64,000 nt of DNA from Alphaproteobacteria bacterium (GTDB taxonomy: Bacteria; Pseudomonadota; Alphaproteobacteria; Micropepsales; Micropepsaceae): positions 186,001 to 250,000 of the forward strand of contig WGNU01000005.1 in NCBI GenBank assembly GCA_016124385.1. Reading direction: 5' to 3'. The position numbers and the translations under genes were made by a program. This document shows positions 46,552-55,645 of this stretch, in pieces. The notes beneath the pieces are model-generated. The model worked only from the letters and a program-made list of their open reading frames with translations, was not told the DNA's origin and ran no database searches. Position 1 is the stretch's first letter. Every line of letters begins with the position of its first letter.

Positions 46552-47645
46552 GCGCTCCAGCGCTCGAACAGCTCGTCTTGATGGTCCGCCCACCAGCGAT
46601 GGTCGAGCGGCACCGCGTTCGCCATGTTCTGCGGCGCGGTCGGCATGTGCTCGAGCATCGGGATGCCGTACGCGATGTGCTTGAGGTCGAGCTCGGCCAT
46701 CCGCGTCAGCGAGGATTGCCGCGCCGGCGCATAGGAGATGTAGCGCGCCTGCTCGGTCAGCCGCTCGGTGTCGGTGGAGAATTGCAGGAAGTCGAGCGCG
46801 AGGTCCTTGTTGGGCGTGCCCTTGACGATCCCCCAGACATCGAGGTCGAGCAGATGATCGCGCCAGACGATCTTGAACGGCTTGCCCGCGACCATCGCAT
46901 CGAAGATGCGCCCGTTATAGGCGGTCGTCATCGCGACTTCGCCGTCGGCGAGGAGCTGCGGCGGCTGCGCGCCCGCCTCCCACCACACGACGCTGCCCTT
47001 GATGCTGTCGAGCTTGGCGAAGGCGCGGTCGATGCCCTCGGGCGTTGAGAGCACGGCATAGAGCTGATCCGACGGCACGCCGTCCGCGAGGAGCGCCAGC
47101 TCCAGATTGACTTTTGGGCTGGTCTTGCGAAGCCCGCGCTTGCCGGGGAAGGTGACGAGGTCGAAGAAATCCGCCGCCGTCTGCGGCGCGCGGCCCGCCA
47201 GCCGCGAGGTGTCGTAGGCGATGACGTGGCTGAAGACGATCGTCGGCACATAGCAGGGCGTGACGGTTCCTTTGAGGAAATCATCGACGGCTTGCGTGCC
47301 GTCCGGCGCGGGCGGCAGGCTGGCGGGATCGATGGTCTCGAGCAGGCCCTCGTCGCACGCGCGGATCGCGTCGGCCACTTCGAAGTCGACGATGTCCCAC
47401 GTGACGTTGCCGCTGCCGACCTGCGCCTTGATGAGCGCGATGTCGCCGTTGTAGTCGACCGAGGCGATCGAGACGTCGCGGCTTTGGGTGAACGGCTTGT
47501 GATAGGCCTCGATCTGGCTCTTCGTGTAGGCGCCGCCCCACGACACGACGGTGAGCGTCGGTTTGCCGCCGCCCGTGAAGAGGATCGCGCCCCCGATCGC
47601 GGCGAGCGCGATCACGACGGCGGCGATGATGATGGTCCGGTTCAT
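46536..47645 (-). CDS. potD: polyamine-type ABC transporter substrate-binding protein (PotD-like)
   Basis: A family 1 binding protein of 369 residues with a hydrophobic N-terminal signal or anchor (IIIAAVVIALAAIGGAILF). Mature motifs include LTVVSWGGAYTKSQIEAY and WDIVDFEVADAIRACDEG, typical of spermidine/putrescine-type proteins. No lipobox Cys. It is placed 47 bp after the ATPase gene and overlaps potB. Confidence 0.87.
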   Translation of the reverse strand: MNRTIIIAAVVIALAAIGGAILFTGGGKPTLTVVSWGGAYTKSQIEAYHKPFTQSRDVSIASVDYNGDIALIKAQVGSGNVTWDIVDFEVADAIRACDEGLLETIDPASLPPAPDGTQAVDDFLKGTVTPCYVPTIVFSHVIAYDTSRLAGRAPQTAADFFDLVTFPGKRGLRKTSPKVNLELALLADGVPSDQLYAVLSTPEGIDRAFAKLDSIKGSVVWWEAGAQPPQLLADGEVAMTTAYNGRIFDAMVAGKPFKIVWRDHLLDLDVWGIVKGTPNKDLALDFLQFSTDTERLTEQARYISYAPARQSSLTRMAELDLKHIAYGIPMLEHMPTAPQNMANAVPLDHRWWADHQDELFERWSAWLAN

Positions 47646-47692
47646 GGCGTGTCCCCCTCAGGCGGCCGGTATGGCGAAGCGATAGGCGTCCT

Positions 47693-48799
<1,107 letters not shown>

Positions 48800-48827
48800 T
48801 CGTTACCGCCGCTCCCCTTGCGCGTCC

Positions 48828-48875
48828 GCCTCTAGCACAAGATGCGTCTAGCACGAGTTGCGTCTAGCACGACAC
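48828..48875. repeat. three tandem 16-bp repeats upstream of potA
   Basis: Three copies of a 16-bp unit (consensus GCGTCTAGCACGAGTT, the first copy diverged) lie in the 89-bp gap between asmA and potA. Each contains TCTAGCACRA. They are in the right place to affect the potA promoter or leader. They could equally be simple slippage repeats. Confidence 0.6.
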
Positions 48876-48888
48876 GTGCCACGGGGGC

Positions 48889-51009
48889 TCAGCGCGTGAG
48901 GCCTGGAAATCCCGGAATGAGCGGCTTTTCTTCCGCGGGTTTTTCTTCTGCCGGTTTTTCCTCCGCGGGCTTCTCTTCGGCCGGTTTTTGGCCGCCGAGC
49001 AGGCCCGGAAGCAGGTCGATCGGGCTCGCAGGCTTGCTCTCTTGCCCGGTTGCGCCCTCACCCTCGCTGGGCGTCTGCCCGCCAAGGCCGGGCAGGCCCG
49101 GGATCTGGATTCCCTTGCCCGAGAGCGCGTCCTGGATCGCCTGATTCGCGACGCCCTCAAGGTCCGGCGCGAAGGAGAGATTGTTCCAGGGCCCTGAGAT
49201 CAGGAACGGAATGCCGACGCCCGCAAGGTCGCCTTGCCCGCCCTGACCCTCGATGCTGGAAACGGCGCGCGGCTCCACGCGGTATTTCATCGTCTGCGCG
49301 CCGATATCGATCGCCCCGTTCCCGAGCATCCGCACGAACGGATTGAGGAGCGAGAGGTCGGTGTTGGTGAGGACGCCATTGGTGATCTTGAACGTGCCGC
49401 CCAGCTGCGCGAAGTCGGTCTTGGCCGACTCCCCGATCGCCGAGCCGGTGAGCGCGCCTTCGATGTTCCGCGCGATCTCGGCGAGATTGACGCCGCGAAT
49501 GCTGCCGTCGACGAAGCTGATCGCGCCGTTGCCGGTGAGCGAGCGCATGATCGCCGCCTGGCTGCCGCCCGTGCCCGCGACGTCGAGCGTGACGGTGCCG
49601 AGCCCCTCCAGCCAGCTCATGTCGGCCGCATCGGTGAGGAGCGGCAGCGCCTGGATCGCATCGAGCGTCATCTTGGTGCGGATGGTGGGCGCGCCGCGCG
49701 AGCCGTCGACGACGAAGACGCCGGCCCCGCTGCCCTGATAGAGGTCGAGCTCTTTCAGGTTCACGGTCATCACGCCGTTCTTGAGCACGAGCGTGACGAG
49801 GCTCTTGCCCATGTTGATCTTCTGCACGCGGAACGCGCCGACCGTGAAGGTGAGATCCGCATTGATCGCCTTCAGGCCCGAGGCATCGATCGGCTCGCTG
49901 CTCCAGCGCCCGCCACCCGAGCTGCCGCCGCCGCTGAGCGGGGCGCTGGAGGCCGTGGCGCCGGTGCCGCTGCCGCTGTCGGCGAGATAGGGATTGAGGT
50001 CGAGCTGGTTGAGGTCGAGCGCGCCGGAGAGGTAGGGAACCGCGCCCCCGGTATCGAGCGCGAGCGCGCCCGTGCCCGCCATGTTGTCAAAGCTGAGCGT
50101 GAGATCCTTGAAGTCGGCGCGCGTGCCCGCCGAGGCGATCGTTCCTTTGAGCGAGAGCGCCTGGAAGCCTTCGCCCTTGGGAAGCGCGGTGCCGAGCCAG
50201 GTCGCAAGGTCCCGCACCGAATCGGCCGAGAGCGAGATCCCGCCATTGAGCGCGGTCTTGGCCGAATCGAGCGAGCCCGTGAACGTCGCATCGATCAGCC
50301 GCGAGGCGATCTCCAGCGCGATGGGCGTTGCGCCTCCCTCCAGCAGCGCGCGCGGCGTCTCGGCGCTCGCATCGATGTTGAGCGTCTCACCCTTATAGGT
50401 GAGCGAGCCGTCGGCCTCGAGCGGATCATCGAGGCTCGGCAGCGCGATCGAGACATTGATCGCCTCGATCGTCTCGGTCGTCCCCGCGCCAAGATCGCTG
50501 TAGCTGACCGTCCCGTCGACGATCCGCACGTCGCCGAAGGAGAGTTCGGAAACGCTGCTGCCCCCGCCGCTGCTGGGCTCGCCCTCGCCGCCGGTGGGCG
50601 CCGCCGCCGGGGCGGCTCCTTGCGTCTCGAACTCCCAGTTCGGCTTGCCGGATTTGGAGATCTCGAGATTGATCACCGGCTTTTCGAGCACGAGCTCGGT
50701 GATCCGCAGATCGCCGCTGAGGAGCGGCAGCACCTGCACGCCGACGACAAGGCTGTCCATCTCCGCCATGCGCGGCGCCTTGCCCGAGGGCGTGTTCTGG
50801 AAGGTCACCTGCTCGGCCCGGATGCCGATCGTGGGATAAAACGTGAGCCCGAGATCGCCCGCGATCTTGAGTTCGCGTCCGGTCGCCTGCTGGGCGGCGG
50901 CTTCGATCTGCCCGCGATAGACATCGACCGGGATCAGCAGCACCGCCGCGATCGCCGCGCCGACGATCGCAACGACCACGATGCCGAGGAGGGTGAGGAT
51001 ACGTGCCAT
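48889..51009 (-). CDS. AsmA family protein
   Basis: A large envelope protein of 706 residues with an N-terminal membrane anchor (residues 5-27). The AsmA domain follows (YRGQIEAAAQQATGRELKIAGDL), then a long beta-rich repeat-like region of the type thought to bridge lipids across the periplasm. The C-terminal AsmA_2-like segment has FKITNGVLTNTDLSLLNP. The tail has four PAEEK units and ends LIPGFPGLTR. It probably acts in outer-membrane lipid or protein homeostasis. Confidence 0.88.
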   Translation of the reverse strand: MARILTLLGIVVVAIVGAAIAAVLLIPVDVYRGQIEAAAQQATGRELKIAGDLGLTFYPTIGIRAEQVTFQNTPSGKAPRMAEMDSLVVGVQVLPLLSGDLRITELVLEKPVINLEISKSGKPNWEFETQGAAPAAAPTGGEGEPSSGGGSSVSELSFGDVRIVDGTVSYSDLGAGTTETIEAINVSIALPSLDDPLEADGSLTYKGETLNIDASAETPRALLEGGATPIALEIASRLIDATFTGSLDSAKTALNGGISLSADSVRDLATWLGTALPKGEGFQALSLKGTIASAGTRADFKDLTLSFDNMAGTGALALDTGGAVPYLSGALDLNQLDLNPYLADSGSGTGATASSAPLSGGGSSGGGRWSSEPIDASGLKAINADLTFTVGAFRVQKINMGKSLVTLVLKNGVMTVNLKELDLYQGSGAGVFVVDGSRGAPTIRTKMTLDAIQALPLLTDAADMSWLEGLGTVTLDVAGTGGSQAAIMRSLTGNGAISFVDGSIRGVNLAEIARNIEGALTGSAIGESAKTDFAQLGGTFKITNGVLTNTDLSLLNPFVRMLGNGAIDIGAQTMKYRVEPRAVSSIEGQGGQGDLAGVGIPFLISGPWNNLSFAPDLEGVANQAIQDALSGKGIQIPGLPGLGGQTPSEGEGATGQESKPASPIDLLPGLLGGQKPAEEKPAEEKPAEEKPAEEKPLIPGFPGLTR

Positions 51010-51105
51010 GGGGAACCTCGATTGATGTCGATCGGGATGCCGACGACGAAGCGTGAACGATAGCCGATTTGTGGTGAACGCCCGACAACAGGGTCACGTA
51101 AAACG

Positions 51106-51127
51106 GGCAGTTTCGCGGCAAACTGCC
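51106..51127. promoter_or_regulatory. 8-bp inverted repeat near the fbpA Fur box
   Basis: GGCAGTTT (51106-51113) and AAACTGCC (51120-51127) form a perfect inverted repeat around 6 bp. It lies 20 bp from the Fur box in the asmA-fbpA intergenic region. It could be a second operator or a hairpin; no known regulator site is recognised. Confidence 0.35.
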
Positions 51128-51146
51128 GCAAATCGGGCACTGCTCT

Positions 51147-51161
51147 TGATAATCATTATCA
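51147..51161 (+). promoter_or_regulatory. canonical 7-1-7 Fur box upstream of the iron-binding protein gene
   Basis: TGATAATCATTATCA is a perfect match to the 7-1-7 Fur consensus, and the palindrome extends by one base on each side. It stands 97 bp before the ATG at 51258 in an unusually AT-rich patch. This predicts iron (or Fur-family metal) repression of fbpA and possibly of the divergent asmA. Confidence 0.8.
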
Positions 51162-51257
51162 ATTGAGCTAGGAGATCGCGCTGGAAAGAAGAAACCCCGC
51201 CGCGCCCTCCGGGCTCGTGCGGGGGCTATGTGGAAAACATGGGAGCGCGCCGCCGCC

Positions 51258-52286
51258 ATGACAATGGGTCGAATTACCAAACCGCTGATCGTTGCCGCGC
51301 TGGGTCTCGCACTCGGTGCAGGCACCGCGTCCGCCGCCGGGGAAGTGAACATCTATACCGGCCGCCACTACGAGGGTGATCGAGCGCTCTATCAAGGCTT
51401 CGAGCAGGCGACCGGGATCAAGGTCAATTTCATCGAGGCGAATTCCGACGAACTGCGCCAGCGCCTGGAGGCGGAGGGCGCGGCGAGCCCGGCCGACATC
51501 TTCATGACGGTCGATGCCGGCAATCTGTGGCGCGCGGAGGAAAAGGGTCTTTTTCAATCCGTCTCATCGCCCGTCTTGAGCGAGCGGATTCCGGAGAACC
51601 TCCGCCACCCGGACGGATTGTGGTTCGGCTTCTCGACGCGCGCGCGGCTGATCTTCGTGGCGAAGGGCCGCGTCGATCAGGGCGCCATCAAAACCTATGA
51701 CGATCTGGCGGACGCCAAATGGCGCGGCAAAGTCTGCATCCGCTCGTCCAGTAACATCTATAATCTCTCGCTGCTCGGCGCGATGATCGAGAACGAGGGC
51801 GAGGCCGCGACCGAGGCGTTCGCGAAGGGCGTCGTCGCCAATTTCGCGCGCGAGCCGCAGGGCGGCGATACCGATCAGTTGAAGGCCGTGGCGGCGGGCG
51901 AGTGCGATATCGCGCTCGCCAACAGCTATTATTATCTGCGCCTCCTGCGCTCCGATAAGCCGGAGGATCAGGCTGTCGCGAACGCGCTTGAGGTGGTCTT
52001 CCCCGATCAGGAGGGCGCCGGCGCGCACGTGAACATCACGGGCGCGGGCGTTACCGCGAACGCGCCGCACAAGGCGAACGCGATCCGCTTCCTCGAGTAT
52101 CTGGCGAGCGATGAGGCGCAGGCCTATTTCGCCAACGGCAACAACGAGTTTCCCGTCGTCGCGGGCGTGCCCAACGGCGCGGCCGAGGCGCTGGGCAGCT
52201 TCAAGATCGATCCCGTGAACGTCGCCGCCTATGGCCGCAACCAGCCGCTCGCCCAGGCGCTTGTCGACCGCGCGGGGTGGAAATGA
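51258..52286 (+). CDS. fbpA: ferric iron ABC transporter substrate-binding protein
   Basis: A periplasmic binding protein of about 342 residues with a Sec signal (LIVAALGLALGAGTASA). Iron-ligand regions are visible: YTGRHYEGD at the mature N terminus and the Tyr cluster in ANSYYYLRLL. This pattern matches FutA/cFbpA-type proteins that bind Fe(III) through several tyrosines. The start at ATG 51258 or 51264 gives a better signal than 51228. The Fur box upstream fits the role. The matching permease is convergent and 460 bp away. Confidence 0.9.
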   Translation: MTMGRITKPLIVAALGLALGAGTASAAGEVNIYTGRHYEGDRALYQGFEQATGIKVNFIEANSDELRQRLEAEGAASPADIFMTVDAGNLWRAEEKGLFQSVSSPVLSERIPENLRHPDGLWFGFSTRARLIFVAKGRVDQGAIKTYDDLADAKWRGKVCIRSSSNIYNLSLLGAMIENEGEAATEAFAKGVVANFAREPQGGDTDQLKAVAAGECDIALANSYYYLRLLRSDKPEDQAVANALEVVFPDQEGAGAHVNITGAGVTANAPHKANAIRFLEYLASDEAQAYFANGNNEFPVVAGVPNGAAEALGSFKIDPVNVAAYGRNQPLAQALVDRAGWK

Positions 52287-52403
52287 GCGCGCCCCGAAAA
52301 GTGGGAACCGGTTTTCGGACACGGCGCGCGATGAAAGAGATGAGCGCGCCCCGAAATGGGGGAACCGGTTTTCGGACACGGCGCGCGAAAAGTGCGATGA
52401 GCG
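52284..52403. repeat. 56/57-bp tandem repeat overlapping the fbpA stop
   Basis: Two units start at 52284 (56 bp) and 52340 (57 bp), and a partial third starts at 52397. Each begins ATGAGCGCGCCCCG and contains a palindromic stretch CCGAAA...GGAACCGGTTTTCGG. The first unit overlaps the fbpA stop codon. The palindrome looks like a dispersed alphaproteobacterial intergenic repeat. Confidence 0.75.
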
Positions 52404-52410
52404 CGCCCCG

Positions 52411-52500
52411 TCCTTCGAGGCTCGGCTTCGCCTCGCACCTCAGGATGAGGGGTGTGGTCGATCCTCACCCTGAGGCGGCCGCGAAGCGGCCCTCGAAGGA
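52411..52500. repeat. 90-bp palindromic repeat (CCTCAGGATGAGG family)
   Basis: The terminal 10-bp inverted repeat is TCCTTCGAGG/CCTCGAAGGA. Inside are hairpin arms CCTCAGGATGAGG and CCTCACCCTGAGG and a GGCCGCGAAGCGGCC palindrome. It shares its core with the repeat at 43797-43858. Confidence 0.7.
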
Positions 52501-52575
52501 TGAGCTCCGGATTGTCCGCTGACGGAGAGTTTTGGCCGGCCTCGAGAACCCGATCCTCCTCGTACCGGTAACACT

Positions 52576-52608
52576 GCCCCGCGTCCTTAACCGGCGCGGG
52601 GCTTTTTT
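52576..52608 (+). terminator. rho-independent terminator downstream of fbpA
   Basis: An 8-bp stem GCCCCGCG/CGCGGGGC with an 11-nt loop (52576-52602) is followed by six T (52603-52608). It is oriented to end plus-strand transcription from fbpA after the repeat block. Confidence 0.8.
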
Positions 52609-52634
52609 CGTCAGGGAAGCGCCCCTTCCTTGAC

Positions 52635-52735
52635 TGTCATGGCCGCCCTTGTGGCGGCCATCCATCGCTCCCCGATCATCCATTGATGCCGGAGGAGCGG
52701 CCGCATGGATGGCCGGGACAAGCCCGGCCATGACA
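52635..52735 (+). repeat. 101-bp palindromic element, copy 2
   Basis: It runs from TGTCATGGCC to GGCCATGACA. The left hairpin is GGCCGCC/GGCGGCC with loop CTTGT, and the right is GGCCGGG/CCCGGCC with loop ACAAG. The middle of about 35 bp differs between copies. It lies just before the fbpB stop, on the convergent side. Confidence 0.88.
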
Positions 52736-52746
52736 TCCTGAAATTG

Positions 52747-54462
52747 TCACGCCGCCGCCACCGGCACGGCGCCGCTGGCCGCACCCCCGCCGACGCGCGC
52801 GCCGGCGATCTCGCGCATGAGGAGGATGACGGGCACGAGCCCCGCGACGACGATCGCGAGCGCGGGCAGCCCCGCCTCGCTGAGGCGCTCGTCCGCCGCG
52901 AAATGATAGGCCTGAACGGCCAGCGTCTCGACGTTGAAGGGGCGGAGCAGCAGTGTCGCCGGCAGCTCCTTCATCACGTCGACAAAGACGATGAGCGCGG
53001 CGGTCAACAGGCTGGGCGCGATGATCGGCAGATGGACGCGCGCGAAGGCATCGACCGGTCCCCGCGCGAGCGCGCGCGCGGCGTCCTCCATATGGGGCGT
53101 GACGCGCCCGAGCCCGGCTTCCACGCTCTGCAGCGCGACGGCGAGGAACCGCACGACATAGGCGAACAGCAATCCCGCGATCGAGCCCGAGATGACGAGC
53201 CCCACCGGCGCGCCGGTGAGCGCCTCGCCGAGCGCGCCGAGCGTTTCATCGATCGCGGCGAACGGCAGCAGCACGCCCGCCGCGATCACCGATCCCGGCA
53301 CCGCATAGCCGAGCGCGCCGAGGCTGCTCGCGGCCTGAACGAGGGGCGAGCCTGAGAACCGCCGCGCGAGCGCGAGGCCGAGCGCGACACCGACCGCGAT
53401 CGCGCCCGCGCCCAACCCCAGCAAAAGGCTGTTGCCGAACGCGGCAAGGAACCGCTCGCTCATCATGCCGCGCCCGGTGCCGAGCCACAGCTCGATGAGC
53501 AGCAGCGCCGGGAGCACGAAGCCGAGCAGGAACGGCAGCGTGCAGAAGGCGATCGCGCCCGCCGCGCGCCAGCCGGTCAAATGATGCGCGGGCAGCGGGC
53601 GCAGATGCTGGCTCGTGTGGTGGAAGCGCTGGCGCCCCCGGCTCACCCGCTCGATCAGCACGATGATCGCGATCGTGCCCAGAAGCGCGCTCGCCAATTG
53701 CCCTGCCGCGACCGTGTCGCCCATCGAAATCCACGCGCGGTAGATGCCGGTCGTGAAGGTCGGCAGGCCGAAATAGGCGACGGTCCCGTAATCGGCGAGC
53801 GTCTCCATCAGCGCGAGCGCAACGCCCGCCGCGATCGCCGGCCGCGCGAGGGGGAGCGCGACGCGCGCGAAGGTCGACCAAGGCCCGTGCCCGAGCGAGC
53901 GCGAGACTTCGAGCACGCAGACCGATTGCTCGAGGAAATTCGCGCGCGCCAGCAGATAGACATACGGGTAGAGCACGAACACGAAGAGCATCGCCGCGCC
54001 CGGCAGCGAGCGGATATTGGGGAACCAGTATTCGCCGTGCTCCCAGCCGGTGAGCGCGCGCAAGCCGCTTTGCACCGGCCCCGCGAATTGGAGGAAATCC
54101 GTATAGACATAGGCGAGCACATAGGCGGGCATCGCGAGCGGCAGGACGAGCAGGATCTCAAGCACCGGCCGCCCCCAGAATCGGCACATCGTGACGAGCC
54201 ATGCCGCACCCACGCCTCCGATCGTCACGCCAAGGCCGACCAGCACGGAAAGGATGAGGGAGTTAAGGAGATACGCGCCCAGCACCGTCTCCATCAGATG
54301 GCGCCAGACGGGCGAGGGCGGGAGGATGAGATTGATCAGCACCGCGCCGATCGGCAGCGCGACCAGGCCCGCGACGATCAGCGCGAAGCCTGAGAGCGCA
54401 TAGCTTCCGCCCGCGCGGCGCGGCGCGACGAGATCGATCAGCGTTTGAAGGGCGGCGTTCAC
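52747..54462 (-). CDS. fbpB: ferric iron ABC transporter permease (FbpB type)
   Basis: A duplicated permease of 571 residues with about twelve transmembrane helices, made of two homologous halves. Each half has an EAA loop (LEVSRSLGHGPWSTFARVALPL and a second near MEDAARALARGPVDAFARV). This two-in-one form is standard for FbpB/AfuB iron permeases. It is the natural partner of FbpA but is on the opposite strand. No ATPase gene (fbpC) lies beside it. The start ATG 54462 follows a structured 5' region. Confidence 0.88.
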   Translation of the reverse strand: MNAALQTLIDLVAPRRAGGSYALSGFALIVAGLVALPIGAVLINLILPPSPVWRHLMETVLGAYLLNSLILSVLVGLGVTIGGVGAAWLVTMCRFWGRPVLEILLVLPLAMPAYVLAYVYTDFLQFAGPVQSGLRALTGWEHGEYWFPNIRSLPGAAMLFVFVLYPYVYLLARANFLEQSVCVLEVSRSLGHGPWSTFARVALPLARPAIAAGVALALMETLADYGTVAYFGLPTFTTGIYRAWISMGDTVAAGQLASALLGTIAIIVLIERVSRGRQRFHHTSQHLRPLPAHHLTGWRAAGAIAFCTLPFLLGFVLPALLLIELWLGTGRGMMSERFLAAFGNSLLLGLGAGAIAVGVALGLALARRFSGSPLVQAASSLGALGYAVPGSVIAAGVLLPFAAIDETLGALGEALTGAPVGLVISGSIAGLLFAYVVRFLAVALQSVEAGLGRVTPHMEDAARALARGPVDAFARVHLPIIAPSLLTAALIVFVDVMKELPATLLLRPFNVETLAVQAYHFAADERLSEAGLPALAIVVAGLVPVILLMREIAGARVGGGAASGAVPVAAA

Positions 54463-54964
54463 GGGCGAACTCTACCGGGCATCGCGCCGCGATTCGAGGC
54501 TGGCGTTGAGAGCACGCGCCAGCGCCGCCGCGGCGTTTCCGCCCGGCGTTTGAGCATAGTCGGTGCCCCTGAAAGAAGGGGCGAGGGCGCCGGCCTTAGC
54601 GGCCGAAGGCACGTGCAGCAGAAAGAGCGGCCAACCGGCGCCCTCACGCGGCAGTCTTGGCCGGGATGCGATCGGAGATCGGTAGGAACGGAGCGCAATG
54701 CCCGTCAGGCCCATCGGTGGTCCAATCCATCGCCGTGCCCGGCCCCAAGGCAGCGCCTCCGCGGGTGCGCTCCTCAGTCAGCCGCCCGCGGCCCATGGCC
54801 AGGCCTCATCCGGCAATGCCCGTCGGCCGCGGTCTCTCAAATATGGGGGCGCCAGAGGGCGCGGGGATAAGATTTTTCTGTGAGCGAGGATGCGCCTCGC
54901 TTTCCGGTCCTCCGCACGCGGATAATGTGGGGATAGCGAGCAGTGAGCCAGCCACACCCTGATT

Positions 54965-55065
54965 TGTCATGGCCGCCCTTGTGGCGGCCATCCATGCTTC
55001 AGCCACCCCTGCGCCTCATGTCGATCGGGGCACGATGGATGGCCGGGACACGCCCGGCCATGACA
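54965..55065 (+). repeat. 101-bp palindromic element, copy 3
   Basis: Same ends and hairpins as copy 2. In this copy the terminal inverted repeat extends to ATTTGTCATGGCC/GGCCATGACAAAT (54962-55068). It is followed by GC hairpins of the CCTCCCCCGC...GCGGGGGAGG type. Confidence 0.88.
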
Positions 55066-55095
55066 AATGAGGTTTGTGTTAGAAGCCCTTGCTTT

Positions 55096-55240
55096 CCTCC
55101 CCCGCGTGCGGGGGAGGTCGGTGTCGACCCTCGCTCCTCCCCCGCATGCGGGGGAGGTCCGGCGAAGCCGGGGTGGGGGCAGACTCTGAAGACTCTCCCC
55201 CTCCGTCGCTTCGCGACACCTCCCCCGTGAACGGGGGAGG
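55096..55240. repeat. cluster of three CCTCCCCC...GGGGGAGG hairpins
   Basis: Three near-perfect palindromes lie at 55096-55117, 55136-55157 and 55219-55240. They are separated by spacers that contain a conserved segment with CTCCGTCGCTTCGCGACACC. These look like REP/BIME-type units, which are common between genes in high-GC alphaproteobacteria. Confidence 0.75.
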
Positions 55241-55272
55241 AGGAAGTCAGGGTTGAACGACCTTCCAACGAT

Positions 55273-55373
55273 TGTCATGGCCGCCCTTGTGGCGGCCATC
55301 CATGCCTCCGCTCTCCCGGTATCTCCCGCCGATCGGGGGACGATGGATGGCCGGGACAAGCCCGGCCATGACA
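55273..55373 (+). repeat. 101-bp palindromic element, copy 4
   Basis: Identical layout and length to copies 2 and 3, starting 308 bp after copy 3. The flanking sequence (AATGAG then TTTGTGT, AGAAGCCCTT) matches that after copy 3, showing that the pair arose by tandem duplication. Confidence 0.88.
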
Positions 55374-55402
55374 AATGAGCTTTGTGTGAGAAGCCCTTCT
55401 TT

Positions 55403-55507
55403 CCTCCCCCGCATGCGGGGGAGGTGGCCCGAAGGGCCGGAGGGGGCACGTTCCTCAGACTCTCCCCCTCCGTCGCTTCGCGACACCTCCCCCGTGAACG
55501 GGGGAGG
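55403..55507. repeat. second hairpin cluster (two units)
   Basis: Palindromes at 55403-55424 and 55486-55507 are identical in type to those at 55136 and 55219. They share the same spacer segment with CTCCGTCGCTTCGCGACACC. This is the shorter duplicate of the 55096-55240 cluster, with one hairpin missing. Confidence 0.75.
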
Positions 55508-55645
55508 AGGAAGGCCGTGGAGGGATTGACCGTCTCCCCCGTCATCGCCCGGCTCGGTCGGGGCGATCCATGGCTTCAGGAAAATCCGGACAGCATGGAC
55601 CACCCGCAGGCGCGGGTGGTGACGGAAAAAAGAGAATGCGTCCCC

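Larger units (their letters stand above)
54463..55645. other. 1.2-kb non-coding, repeat-rich region between fbpB and a histidine kinase gene
   Basis: From 54463 to about 54960 I see structured sequence but no credible gene. An 11-bp inverted repeat GAGGGCGCCGG/CCGGCGCCCTC at 54583-54593 and 54635-54645 lies in the likely 5' leader of fbpB. From 54962 to 55513 the region is almost entirely palindromic repeats, arranged as two related blocks. The last 130 bp before the kinase stop hold nothing recognisable. Short open frames here are overlapping and Arg/Pro-rich on both strands. Confidence 0.6.

Noticed and set aside
54472-54714. 80-codon minus-strand frame upstream of fbpB
   Set aside because: No recognisable domain or ribosome site, overlapping open frames on the other strand, and the DNA has stem-loop structure; more likely leader than gene.
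55096-55507. CRISPR-like array of GC hairpins
   Set aside because: The repeats are self-palindromic with non-unique spacers that are themselves repeated, only five units, and no cas genes are nearby; this is a REP-type cluster.
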